DNA of 51,743 nucleotides from Bacteroidia bacterium (GCA_009929715.1 RZZX01000008.1:1-51743); one strand, 5' to 3'. Numbered from the stretch's first letter, positions 35,124 through 43,302 are shown. The notes: generated by a model not told the origin, from the sequence alone. Made by a program: numbers and translations.

Positions 35124-35945
35124 TTATAGTTCTAACCGCTCCTTTAACAGCCGATAACCGGAGAGGCTCACCCGTAGCTTATCACCCGATTTCAACAGCA
35201 GTTGGTAGTTCTCTTTGCCAAAGAGTTCCACACGAGAGATTTGAGTCACATTCACGATGGTAGAGCGGTGTATCCGAACGAAAGTCTGTTTAGGCAGATG
35301 GGCTTCAAAATACTTCATCGTTTGTTCTTTGATATACTGTCCGGAGGGGGTGACAAGTGTCACATAGTCGCCACACGCTTGAATGTACCGAAGATCGTCC
35401 ACGGCGATGAGGTGAATCTTTGTTCCATTCTTCACACTAATCCGGTCGAGCCTCTCTTCGGGTACAGTGGGAGTGCTTGACTCCTCATTCTCTTCGCCGT
35501 CTGCTTCGGACCTCTCTTCCTCCACTTTTTGTCGGTTCAGACTCTCTTCCACCGTAAGCAACCGGTACCACAGCATCACGGCACACCAAGTTGGCAGGGC
35601 AAAGCTGAGTCTAAAAGGGAGCGAAACTAGAAAAGGTGTATAGGATACCCCGGTGATTTGCATCGTGATATCTTGAATGGTGAAACAACCGAAACTCCAC
35701 AGTAGCAAGGCCAGTGCCCAAGTAATCACATCGGCTTGAAACAGGTGTACAAAACTCACTATATACCAAGCTAAGTAGGCCAATAGACCAAATAATAAGG
35801 TCGATAAACTGCCATCTAAAGCGGCTGCTAGAAAGGTGGCAGCACTGTAGTGCCAGAGCAGCAACGTGTGTAAGAACGCAATGGTTGTTAGGCCTGCGAT
35901 GGTTATCAGTCGACGTCCAAAAGAATCTCCAATAGGATGTTCCAT
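35124..35945 (-). CDS. Membrane-bound LytTR-family transcription regulator
   Basis: DNA-binding regulator with a membrane sensor region. The 273-residue protein has four hydrophobic segments in its first 130 residues. An acidic linker follows (about 140-170, EERSEADGEENEE). The C-terminal LytTR domain (about 172-273) contains the family motifs KIHLIAVDDLRYIQACGDYV, QTFVRIHRSTIVNV and LKSGDKLRVSLSGYRLLKERL. There is no receiver domain, so it is not a classical response regulator; it may sense the membrane or the LiaF-like partner encoded 58 bp upstream in the same operon. Direct repeats upstream of that partner gene are plausible binding sites for it. Confidence 0.92.
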   Translation of the reverse strand: MEHPIGDSFGRRLITIAGLTTIAFLHTLLLWHYSAATFLAAALDGSLSTLLFGLLAYLAWYIVSFVHLFQADVITWALALLLWSFGCFTIQDITMQITGVSYTPFLVSLPFRLSFALPTWCAVMLWYRLLTVEESLNRQKVEEERSEADGEENEESSTPTVPEERLDRISVKNGTKIHLIAVDDLRYIQACGDYVTLVTPSGQYIKEQTMKYFEAHLPKQTFVRIHRSTIVNVTQISRVELFGKENYQLLLKSGDKLRVSLSGYRLLKERLEL

Positions 35946-36003
35946 GGTTTTTTATCTGTTTTAAAAAGAGGCCGGTCTCATTCGATACAGCCTCTAAGGT
36001 TCG

Positions 36004-36756
36004 TTAATCTTTTATTTCTATCCCCCCGAAGGAGACCTTTCCGCGAATAACGAGTACGCTTTGGGTATCGGTCGAGGGTGTTTTCCAGCGTTTGTCTTCG
36101 CAAGCGCCCATGAAAGCATTGCAGCGGATCACAACGCTCCATTCCGACGGGACATAAAGTTCGATGCCTCCCCAGCTATTATCCACATCGATATAGGTTT
36201 CAGCCCCTTCAATGCGGGTACGACGCAGGTCGATGGCTGTACCACCAAAGGTGTTGTTGATCACTCCTCCTTTGAAGACCTCGTCGAGCACTACGTGATG
36301 CACACCGCCGAATACATTATCGGAACGGAGCATTCCATCGGCAGAGTGGTAGCTCTGCTTGGTGCCACCGCAGCAGCTGTTGCGGTCGTGGTGAATGGTA
36401 TGTGATTGGCGGCGCGGTCTGAAGATGATGAATAGACCGATCAGTATCAGAATGGCTGGCCAGATGATGGTATTCACTGGGTTGGCGGGCAACCAAGCGA
36501 ATCCTAGTTTCGGTAAGCCGAAACCGAGTCCGATAATCAGCATCATTAAACCGGAGAAGAAATGGCGCCGGATGCAAGCATATAATCCGAATAGGATCAG
36601 CAACATCTGCCAAGAGAAGAGGATGTTGAAGATAACCGGAGTCACCAAACCAAAGTTACGGGCAAAGAGCAGCCCGCCCGCTACAATAAATAGGAAAGCA
36701 ACCAGCCATTTGCTCGGAGAAGTTGCACGGTTTGAATCAGTTTGTTTAAGTTTCAT
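36004..36756 (-). CDS. LiaF-like membrane protein
   Basis: The 250-residue protein has about four hydrophobic helices in the first 115 residues, the pattern of the LiaF/LiaI (DUF5668) membrane module. Next comes a histidine- and cysteine-containing stretch (about 117-140, RQSHTIHHDRNSCCGG). The C-terminal beta-rich domain resembles the LiaF/YvqF cell-wall response domain (VFGGVHHVVLDEVFKGGVINNTFGGTAIDLR and WGGIELYVPSEW). In Firmicutes LiaF restrains a two-component system responding to envelope stress. Here it is the first gene of an operon with a LytTR regulator, a natural sensor-regulator pairing. The role is inferred from homology and context. Confidence 0.88.
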   Translation of the reverse strand: MKLKQTDSNRATSPSKWLVAFLFIVAGGLLFARNFGLVTPVIFNILFSWQMLLILFGLYACIRRHFFSGLMMLIIGLGFGLPKLGFAWLPANPVNTIIWPAILILIGLFIIFRPRRQSHTIHHDRNSCCGGTKQSYHSADGMLRSDNVFGGVHHVVLDEVFKGGVINNTFGGTAIDLRRTRIEGAETYIDVDNSWGGIELYVPSEWSVVIRCNAFMGACEDKRWKTPSTDTQSVLVIRGKVSFGGIEIKD

Positions 36757-36805
36757 TGCTTTTTATGTTTTAATTAAAAATAGTCGGGTTTTGAAATTCA
36801 CTGTT

Positions 36806-36813
36806 CAAAGATA
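36806..36813 (-). promoter_or_regulatory. LiaF-like operon promoter, -7 element TATCTTTG
   Basis: Exact TAnnTTTG match on the minus strand, about 50 bp before the start codon. No clear -33 TTG, which fits a promoter needing an activator. Confidence 0.55.
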
Positions 36814-36860
36814 CGCTATTTAGTCTTTCTTTCTGACTCTTTTTCGATGATTATCAGTCA

Positions 36861-36895
36861 GAAAACCGATGAATGCCGATTGAAAACCGATGAAT
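36861..36895 (-). promoter_or_regulatory. Paired 14-bp direct repeats, candidate LytTR operator
   Basis: GAAAACCGATGAAT occurs at 36861-36874 and again, identical, at 36882-36895, a 21-bp period. Seen from the minus-strand promoter the repeats lie at about -60 to -95. LytTR regulators typically bind two direct repeats about 21-22 bp apart upstream of the -35 region, so this is a good candidate for autoregulation of the operon. Confidence 0.5.
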
Positions 36896-37018
36896 AGGTG
36901 TTGACGAAAGCGCTCTATCGACGTCTGAAGCATTTGATTGGGGAGGGTTTAGCTGGGTCGGTTGTGGTTAAGGTTGTTGGCTTTAAAAGAGGGAGTTGAA
37001 GAGGAAAAAAAGGAAAAT

Positions 37019-37049
37019 AAACATAAAAAAAGCGTGTTTTTTTATGTTT
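37019..37049. repeat. Perfect inverted repeat, 13-bp arms, 5-nt loop
   Basis: AAACATAAAAAAA (37019-37031) is the reverse complement of 37037-37049 around a GCGTG loop. It lies between two divergent genes. It could be an operator or a weak terminator for antisense transcripts. Confidence 0.65.
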
Positions 37050-37136
37050 CGTGTGCGGAAACGGCTATTTTTGTGCACGATAACGGGTAAAATAGTTCAT
37101 TTTTGTTGAATTACCCTGCAATTTACAATAGTGGTA

Positions 37137-37167
37137 TTGGAATAAAGGTCAAAAGGTCGTACTTTTG
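37137..37167 (+). promoter_or_regulatory. EIIC-kduI promoter (-33 TTG, -7 TACTTTTG)
   Basis: TTG at 37137-37139 and TACTTTTG at 37160-37167 are 20 nt apart, the expected Bacteroidetes spacing. The predicted start is near 37174, leaving a leader of about 60 nt. Confidence 0.7.
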
Positions 37168-37236
37168 GCGAAATGAATAACTAATACATCTCAAAAACTA
37201 AACTCATTTTTATCATTTAAAAAGAAATAATCAAGA

Positions 37237-38616
37237 ATGGAACAAGTCTTTAAGTACATTATCGGATTAGGTGCAGCAGTGATGATGCCCGTCATATTTA
37301 CGATACTCGGTGTGAGCATCGGTATTAAATTTAGTAAAGCGTTGAAAAGCGGTTTGTTGGTCGGCGTTGGTTTTGTGGGCCTTTCCGTTATCACGGGCTT
37401 GCTAACAAGCAGCTTAGGACCAGCACTCGGCAAGATGGTTGAGATCTATGGTTTGGAACTTGGCATTTTCGACATGGGATGGCCATCGGCTGCAGCAGTA
37501 GCTTATAACACCTCGGTGGGAGCATTTATTATTCCCGTTTGTTTGGGAGTTAACTTATTGATGTTATTAACCAAGACCACTCAGACGGTGAACATCGACT
37601 TGTGGAACTACTGGCATTTTGCATTTATCGGAGCCATTGTTTATTTTGCTTCAGGTAGCATCCTTTGGGGATTCTTTGCGGCGATTATCTGCTACATCAT
37701 CACGTTGGTTATGGCCGATTTAACGGCGCACTCGTTCCAGAAGTTTTATGATAAGATGGAGGGAATTTCTATTCCGCAACCGTTCTGTCAGAGTTTTGTT
37801 CCATTTGCCGTGGTAATCAATAAAGCGTTGGATAAGATTCCGGGATTCGATAAGTTGACCATCGATTCTGAGGGACTAAAAAAGAAGTTTGGTTTGCTGG
37901 GCGAACCCTTGTTTTTAGGTATTGTGATCGGTTGTGGTATCGGTGCGTTGGCTTGCAGCAGTTGGGCTGAAGTGGTCGATGGCATTCCGGCTATTTTAGG
38001 TCTAGGCATCAAGATGGGAGCTGTGATGGAGTTGATTCCACGTATAACTAGTCTGTTCATCGAGGGGCTGAAACCTATTTCGGATGCGACGCGTGAATTG
38101 ATCGCTAAAAAATATAAGAGTAAGACGGAGTTGCATATCGGCATGAGTCCGGCTTTGGTGATCGGGCATCCTACCACATTGGTGGTTTCTTTGCTGTTGA
38201 TTCCTGTGACGATTTTCTTGGCTGTGGTTTTGCCGGGCAATAAGTTCTTGCCATTGGCTTCTCTAGCTGGGATGTTTTACTTATTCCCAATGATCCTGCC
38301 TATTACGAAAGGGAATGTCTTGAAATCGTTTATTATCGGACTTGTTGTCTTGGTTGTTGGGCTCTACTTCGTGACAGGCTTAGCGGGTTATTTTACGTTG
38401 GCGGCCAACGATGTGTATGCGGCTACGGGCGACCCGACAGTGAGGATTCCGGAAGGATTTAACGGGGGGGCACTCGACTTTGCTTCGAGCTTGTTCTGCT
38501 GGGGTATCTTCCAGCTGACGTATAATATTAAGATTGTGGGACCGGCTATTCTTGTAGTACTTACTATGGGGATGATGTGGTTCAACCGTCGTCGAATTAA
38601 AAAACAAACAACATAA
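37237..38616 (+). CDS. Galactitol-type PTS EIIC-like permease, orphan
   Basis: Integral membrane transporter of the EIIC-GAT family, with 459 residues and about 10-12 hydrophobic segments. Typical stretches are GWPSAAAVAYNTSVGAFIIP, LWNYWHFAFIGA and MSPALVIGHPTTLVVSLLLIP. In classical systems EIIC works with EIIA and EIIB, which phosphorylate the sugar during entry. No EIIA, EIIB, HPr or EI is seen in the window, and Bacteroidetes generally lack a sugar phosphotransferase system. It probably transports without phosphorylation. The adjacent exported KduI, 20 bp downstream in the same operon, suggests a uronate-type substrate such as a 5-keto-4-deoxyuronate or its isomer. That substrate assignment is an inference. 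Confidence 0.85.
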   Translation: MEQVFKYIIGLGAAVMMPVIFTILGVSIGIKFSKALKSGLLVGVGFVGLSVITGLLTSSLGPALGKMVEIYGLELGIFDMGWPSAAAVAYNTSVGAFIIPVCLGVNLLMLLTKTTQTVNIDLWNYWHFAFIGAIVYFASGSILWGFFAAIICYIITLVMADLTAHSFQKFYDKMEGISIPQPFCQSFVPFAVVINKALDKIPGFDKLTIDSEGLKKKFGLLGEPLFLGIVIGCGIGALACSSWAEVVDGIPAILGLGIKMGAVMELIPRITSLFIEGLKPISDATRELIAKKYKSKTELHIGMSPALVIGHPTTLVVSLLLIPVTIFLAVVLPGNKFLPLASLAGMFYLFPMILPITKGNVLKSFIIGLVVLVVGLYFVTGLAGYFTLAANDVYAATGDPTVRIPEGFNGGALDFASSLFCWGIFQLTYNIKIVGPAILVVLTMGMMWFNRRRIKKQTT

Positions 38617-38636
38617 TCACTTAAAATAGAGTAAAT

Positions 38637-39557
38637 ATGAAAAAGTTAATCATCGCTATGATGTTGGGCGTTGCTGCACTGTCGGCTTCTGCTCAGGTGA
38701 ATTATCGCATGCAAACAGCTTGCAATCCGCAAGATGTAAAGAACTACGATACGAATCGGTTACGAAACAGTTTCCTGATGGAGAAGGTGATGGTAGCTGA
38801 TGAGATAAATGTGACTTATTCGATGTACGACCGCTTTATCTTCGGTGGTGCGGTACCGGCTACGAAGGAGTTGGTACTCGAAACGATTGATCCGCTGAAA
38901 GCACCTTATTTCTTGTTCAACCGTGAACTTGGTGTGATTAATGTTGGCGGTGAGGGTATTGTAACGGTCGACGGTAAGGAGTATCAATTGAACTTCAGAG
39001 AGGCGTTGTATGTGGGCCGTGGAAACCAAAAGGTGACGTTTAAGAGCAAGAGTAGCAGCCAACCGGCTAAGTTCTATATCAACTCGGCACCAGCTCATCA
39101 GGCGTATAAAACACAATTGGTGACTATCGATGGTAGAAAGGGTTCTTTGAAAGCTAATTCTCTGACTGCTGGTAAGTTGGAAGAGAGTAATGACCGGGTG
39201 ATTAATCAGCTCATCGTAAAAAATGTCTTGAAAGAGGGGCCTTGCCAACTTCAAATGGGATTGACTGAGTTGAAACCGGGTAGCGTATGGAACACCATGC
39301 CGGCTCATACACACAGTCGCCGTATTGAGGCTTATTTCTACTTTAATGTGCCTGCGGGCAACATGGTTTGTCATCTGATGGGTGAGCCTAAAGAACAACG
39401 TTTGGTGTGGATGGCCAACGAACAAGCTATCATGTCGCCAGAATGGTCTATCCATGCTGCTGCTGGAACAAGCAATTACATGTTTATCTGGGGTATGGCG
39501 GGTGAGAACTTAGACTATACTGATATGGATAAGATTAAATATACCGAAATGCAGTAA
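38637..39557 (+). CDS. 5-keto-4-deoxyuronate isomerase KduI, with signal peptide
   Basis: Interconverts 5-keto-4-deoxyuronate and 2,5-diketo-3-deoxygluconate during breakdown of pectin or glycosaminoglycans. The 306-residue protein carries a signal peptide (cleavage predicted after ALSASA, residue 19, before Gln20), so the mature enzyme should be periplasmic; classical KduI is cytoplasmic and about 278 residues long. Zinc ligands are His224, His226, Glu231 ([13 protein letters not shown]) and His273, which equal the E. coli KduI ligands shifted by exactly 28. The active site therefore appears complete. It is co-transcribed with the EIIC-like permease. A terminator follows. No lyase, hydrolase or KduD is present in the window. 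Confidence 0.93.
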   Translation: MKKLIIAMMLGVAALSASAQVNYRMQTACNPQDVKNYDTNRLRNSFLMEKVMVADEINVTYSMYDRFIFGGAVPATKELVLETIDPLKAPYFLFNRELGVINVGGEGIVTVDGKEYQLNFREALYVGRGNQKVTFKSKSSSQPAKFYINSAPAHQAYKTQLVTIDGRKGSLKANSLTAGKLEESNDRVINQLIVKNVLKEGPCQLQMGLTELKPGSVWNTMPAHTHSRRIEAYFYFNVPAGNMVCHLMGEPKEQRLVWMANEQAIMSPEWSIHAAAGTSNYMFIWGMAGENLDYTDMDKIKYTEMQ

Positions 39558-39583
39558 AAGCATTTAGAGGGTTTAAGCAGGGT

Positions 39584-39627
39584 ATCCGGTAAGTTCATTC
39601 CAATATGGGCTTACCGGATCTTTTTTT
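39584..39627 (+). terminator. Terminator after kduI
   Basis: A perfect 10-bp stem (39584-39593 with 39610-39619) is followed by seven T at 39621-39627. Confidence 0.85.
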
Positions 39628-39640
39628 GGGAGGAAAGGTC

Positions 39641-39712
39641 TAAAAAAAAGGGAAGTCTCACGACTTCCACAGTTCTTCTAACCTTAAATCTAAATCTCTA
39701 TGAAAAAAACGT
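39641..39712 (-). ncRNA. Candidate small RNA of about 70 nt
   Basis: On the minus strand a -7 element TATATTTG (39724-39717) is followed by about 70 nt that end in a Rho-independent terminator: stem GGAAGTC/GACTTCC (39668-39651) with a GTGA loop and a run of eight T (39649-39642). The interval between has no open frame of note and an A/T-rich single-stranded middle. The promoter begins 74 bp after the stop codon of the helicase gene, so the terminator could also simply end that message; the separate promoter suggests an independent small RNA. No -33 box was found. Confidence 0.5.
39642..39668 (-). terminator. Minus-strand terminator downstream of the helicase gene
   Basis: Seven-base-pair stem with a 4-nt loop and eight T on the minus strand. 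It ends both the candidate small RNA and any helicase read-through. Confidence 0.8.
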
Positions 39713-39716
39713 GCTG

Positions 39717-39724
39717 CAAATATA
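39717..39724 (-). promoter_or_regulatory. Small RNA promoter, -7 element TATATTTG
   Basis: Exact TAnnTTTG match on the minus strand, downstream of the helicase stop codon and pointing at the terminator at 39642-39668. Confidence 0.5.
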
Positions 39725-39797
39725 GAGGTTTCTTTTGGCTTTTCGATGTTAACGAATAACATAAAGACAGAATAAAAGCTAATATGTTTAACTTTCT

Positions 39798-42700
39798 TCA
39801 CTTTTTAAGGCTGTATTCCTCAATAACTTTTAATAAATGTTGATAAATTGTATTTTTTTTCAGTAATGCAGGGACACCGATGATGAACATCTGCGTTCTG
39901 GCACGGGTCAGGGCAACGTTTAGTTTCCGGTCGATGGTGATGCCGTTATCTTGGGTTAGATCGGCCAACTGCCGGAGCTGATAAGGATAGTTGATGCAGA
40001 AAGAGTAGATAATCACATCGCGTTCACTCCCTTGAAAACGCTCTACGGTATCTACAACCACGTTGTTTAAAGCTGGTATGCAAAGTTTTTCGAGAGTTTG
40101 CTTGATTAAGGCTATCTGACTGCGATAAGGGGTAATAATTCCTAAGGTTGCTGTGGCATCGAAGGTTTCGGGTGAGCGTTCATAAATCTCCTGCGCCAGT
40201 AGAGCCGCTATTTGTGCTTCCGAGTGGTTAATCTTGGCCGATGAACCCATCGGCTCGGCTTCTGAGGGGTAGAAAGCTAGTCGGCAGACTTTGTGGAACT
40301 CTTCTTGTTGATGGGGAAGTCCCACAGGAAGAAGCTTATTCTCATAAAAAGCTTGGTTGGAAAATAAAGCTACAGCAGGGTGCATTCTACCTTGACGGCA
40401 GAGCATGTCGTAAATCCGGCTTTCACTTCCCGTCTCATAACGTTGGCGTTCGGTGCGATAGAGGCGTTCGAACAAAGAGTCTTTCAGGTTGCAGAGTCCG
40501 ATAGCACGCAACAGATCATCGGACACTTCGGAGTGTTCGGGGTGTTGAAGCACCACAGCCGGTAATTGTTTGTGGTCGCCTATCAGAACAAACTTGTCGA
40601 TGGCCTCTTTCCCGTCGCTGTTATTGGCGCATAAGATTCCCAGAAGCTGTGGTTCTAGAATCTGAGTTGCTTCGTCCACGATGGCTACATCGAAATGCTT
40701 CAATCGGAAGAGTTCAGGTTTGGCCGAGATGGCTGCTACGGTACCTACCACGATTCGGCAATGCGTGATGCGTTCGTACACCTCTGTTCGGCGGGTACAC
40801 TCTGCCAGTTGGTTCTCGATAAGGTGATCCCGATAAGCCGGGTCACAAGGCAATTCACTCCCGATACGGATATAATCGATGGTTGGCGTCAGTCGGCTGA
40901 GCATTTTACAGATCTCGTCCACAGCGCGGTTAGTGTACGATAGGAGTAAGAGATGCGCTTGCTCTTCGTGGTAAAAACGCTCTACCATCTGCTTCAGGGC
41001 ACAAGAGGTTTTTCCGGTACCCGGAGGTCCGATGAGCAGAAAGTAATCTTGAGCGGCCAATGCTTTTAGGACAATGCGATCAAAGTCGGTCACGGCTTGA
41101 GACAGCTCCTTATCGAATCGTTGGTCGTACCCCGGTTCTCGCTGCCCCAAGAGCAAAGCCCGTCGGCTTGGTGTGGCGCATAAAAACGTGTATAGGTTCT
41201 GATACATGGTACGGTAGCCAGTATCCATGGTGTCGTGCTCTATGGCATACAAGCTATCGGGTGGTAGAACAGCCGGATTACGTTGCGACGCACGTAATCG
41301 GACAGTGATGTTCTTCTCTGTCAGCCCTTCGATGTTACCCTTGAAGATCATGCGGTTGCTCACATTATCTCTCTCCGATAGGCGTTCATAAAGCACAATG
41401 GCATCGCCTATCCGGAAGTTGGGCAATGTCTGGCGTCCCATTCTCTCCGGTTCGGCCTCGAAATTCGGATCCTTGTAGCGTTCAAAAACGAGGTGTGCTT
41501 TATGAAGGTCCGCTGCATGATTCTCTTTCAGATGAAGGTGGTAGATAATCTCTCCCGCTTCCTCTTTTTCGGCCAATGTAGAGAGCCATAAGCCCGAGGC
41601 CCCACTTCGCCCCTCATAGTCACTATCACCCGATTTAGAGGTATATAACTCTTTCGTAATGAAATTATACAAAGTATAGAAGTAGCTTTTTTCGAGGAGT
41701 GTGAGTGCGCCGAGCTTCTCTCCGAACGAGTCGATTGAAGGTCGGAGATAAGTCTCCCAGAATTTACCGGTGAGCTGCCGTTCATTGAGTGTTTTGGCCG
41801 ATAGTTCAGCGAGTTTCTCTGCTGTGTAGGCAGTCGAGTTATGGAGCTGTATGGCATATTCATCGGCCACGATGCGGTTACGTAGGTTGATGACCCGTCT
41901 CAACATCGCCCATGACGGTCGTGCAGGGTAGAGCAGTGGGTAGCGCGTGTAGAGCAGATATGATTTAATCTTTCGGTGATTCATCCCCATGGCATACTCC
42001 AAAACAGCTTGGTAAAGAAGCATCTGTACGCGGTTATTCTCTTTCGGCTCTACTTTCCCACGGATGGCATATTCATCGGCTTTACCCGATTTCATTTCAA
42101 TGAAAGCCGACAAGTCTCTCTGCATATAGTCCAAACGCCCTTGTAGCCCCAATGCCTCGCAGATATACGATGGTTCAAGTACTGCATCAGCTTTATTGAG
42201 CGCATATCCAGGTGCTTGAAAAGTTTGTGTAACCACTTCTCTCAAGTGTTCGAAGTGACGTTTGCAGTCACTAAAGAACTGCTTCTCCTTCTCCTTGTCA
42301 TAGAGATCGCTACAAGCAGCCAGTTCGATGGGGTATCGGCGGAACGCCTTCTGCATACAATTGATGTAATCCGGTTGTTCGTCGGCATAGATCCATTCGT
42401 CGAGAAAAAGATTGGCAATGTTTCCCAGCAGTAGCGGACGTGCATTCTCGATCGGTTGCATACGCGCTAAGAAGTAGTTGCCCGGGTGATGTCCGTAGTC
42501 TTTATAACACTCCGCCAAGGCACTGATATCAATTAAGTAATCCGGTTCGAGGACGATAAATGCCGGTGTGATAATCCCGTGCTCATCCGTGGCAACATCG
42601 AGCAGATTCAGTTGTGCATGCGGCCAAAGAAGTTGGCAGGTTTCAGCAAACTCCTCATTGATTTCGGGCACATTATAACGTATCCGAAGTGGGGCTTCTG

Positions 42701-43187
42701 CTATTTCGTCCAGTGGAGTGACATACAGATAGTGTTCATCGGCTCCTTGATAACAGACACGCATGCGCTGTTGCCGGTGTACTGAAGGAGGCGTTAGGAG
42801 GTAAGTTGCATCAGCTTGCGGCAACCATTGGTAAAGAGCTTTTGGAATCTCCTCGCCAAACAATTTGCGGTTGAAAAAAGCCAAGCTCTTGGCATCTCTC
42901 AGCAGTTTCTCTTTTTCGGGTTTCGTGCGGCGATTAAGCACCGCATTAGATGTTAGGCGAAACGTGTGTAGTCGGTTCTGTTCAGTAACAGAAAGATTCA
43001 TCTTGGCAGCCACATAACTGATGCGTGCCGATAAATCGGTCATTTGAAGAGTCTCGCCCTCCAGTTGTGAGCGGCATAACCGTTCCAATAGCTCACGCAT
43101 CAGCCGATAGCCCGTTGCCCACTCCTTCTCCTCTAGTTGGCAAACGGCAGCTAATAGCTCATAGTTTTCCTTTCCTTCATGTTCCAT
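39798..43187 (-). CDS. Dna2-like fusion of RecB-type nuclease and SF1 helicase
   Basis: Large protein (1129 residues from ATG 43187) that joins a PD-(D/E)XK nuclease to an SF1B helicase, the same order as eukaryotic Dna2. Nuclease signs, numbered from that start, are HPGNYFLAR (about 234), Asp353 in GRLDYM, Glu364 and Lys366 in IEMKSGK, and Gln388-xxx-Tyr392. The helicase part has Walker A GPPGTGKT (about 720), Walker B VDEATQ (about 836), and later motifs ITPYRSQ, VDTVERFQGSERDVI and LNVALTRAR. It probably acts in DNA repair or end processing. An earlier ATG at 43220 adds 11 residues but lies upstream of a -7-like element. tatC lies upstream on the same strand. Confidence 0.88.
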   Translation of the reverse strand: MEHEGKENYELLAAVCQLEEKEWATGYRLMRELLERLCRSQLEGETLQMTDLSARISYVAAKMNLSVTEQNRLHTFRLTSNAVLNRRTKPEKEKLLRDAKSLAFFNRKLFGEEIPKALYQWLPQADATYLLTPPSVHRQQRMRVCYQGADEHYLYVTPLDEIAEAPLRIRYNVPEINEEFAETCQLLWPHAQLNLLDVATDEHGIITPAFIVLEPDYLIDISALAECYKDYGHHPGNYFLARMQPIENARPLLLGNIANLFLDEWIYADEQPDYINCMQKAFRRYPIELAACSDLYDKEKEKQFFSDCKRHFEHLREVVTQTFQAPGYALNKADAVLEPSYICEALGLQGRLDYMQRDLSAFIEMKSGKADEYAIRGKVEPKENNRVQMLLYQAVLEYAMGMNHRKIKSYLLYTRYPLLYPARPSWAMLRRVINLRNRIVADEYAIQLHNSTAYTAEKLAELSAKTLNERQLTGKFWETYLRPSIDSFGEKLGALTLLEKSYFYTLYNFITKELYTSKSGDSDYEGRSGASGLWLSTLAEKEEAGEIIYHLHLKENHAADLHKAHLVFERYKDPNFEAEPERMGRQTLPNFRIGDAIVLYERLSERDNVSNRMIFKGNIEGLTEKNITVRLRASQRNPAVLPPDSLYAIEHDTMDTGYRTMYQNLYTFLCATPSRRALLLGQREPGYDQRFDKELSQAVTDFDRIVLKALAAQDYFLLIGPPGTGKTSCALKQMVERFYHEEQAHLLLLSYTNRAVDEICKMLSRLTPTIDYIRIGSELPCDPAYRDHLIENQLAECTRRTEVYERITHCRIVVGTVAAISAKPELFRLKHFDVAIVDEATQILEPQLLGILCANNSDGKEAIDKFVLIGDHKQLPAVVLQHPEHSEVSDDLLRAIGLCNLKDSLFERLYRTERQRYETGSESRIYDMLCRQGRMHPAVALFSNQAFYENKLLPVGLPHQQEEFHKVCRLAFYPSEAEPMGSSAKINHSEAQIAALLAQEIYERSPETFDATATLGIITPYRSQIALIKQTLEKLCIPALNNVVVDTVERFQGSERDVIIYSFCINYPYQLRQLADLTQDNGITIDRKLNVALTRARTQMFIIGVPALLKKNTIYQHLLKVIEEYSLKK

Positions 43188-43188
43188 G

Positions 43189-43302
43189 CTACAAAGGTAA
43201 AAAGAATCCAAGAAAAACATTGAAAAGCTCTTTTAAAAAGGCGTTCCATAAGGGCTGGTTTGTCGTTGTACGGTTTTGCTGGCTTAGAGCTTGCAGAGTC
43301 AT
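43189..43302 (-). CDS. Possible 37-aa leader peptide between tatC and the helicase gene
   Basis: A short minus-strand frame starts after AAAGGAGGA and ends with TAG one base before the helicase ATG at 43187. It has a polar N-terminal half and a hydrophobic C-terminal half ending FLGFFLPL. The purine-rich site abuts the start codon, closer than is optimal. Its start lies within the loop of a 10-bp hairpin (43281-43290 with 43319-43328). It could be a leader peptide, but there is no codon-use or conservation evidence. Confidence 0.2.
   Translation of the reverse strand: MTLQALSQQNRTTTNQPLWNAFLKELFNVFLGFFLPL

Larger units (their letters stand above)
36757..37236. other. Divergent regulatory region, LiaF-like gene and EIIC gene
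   Basis: A 480-bp gene-free region. It holds the LiaF-like gene promoter (36806-36813, minus), paired direct repeats (36861-36895), an inverted repeat with 13-bp arms (37019-37049) and the EIIC promoter (37137-37167, plus). A second -7 match, TATTTTTG, lies at 37066. Confidence 0.7.

Noticed and set aside
39700-39759. A 19-codon plus-strand frame starting ATGAAAAAAACG between kduI and the helicase gene
   Set aside because: It lies antisense to the candidate small RNA and covers its promoter; there is no plus-strand promoter after the kduI terminator, and the length is within chance expectation.
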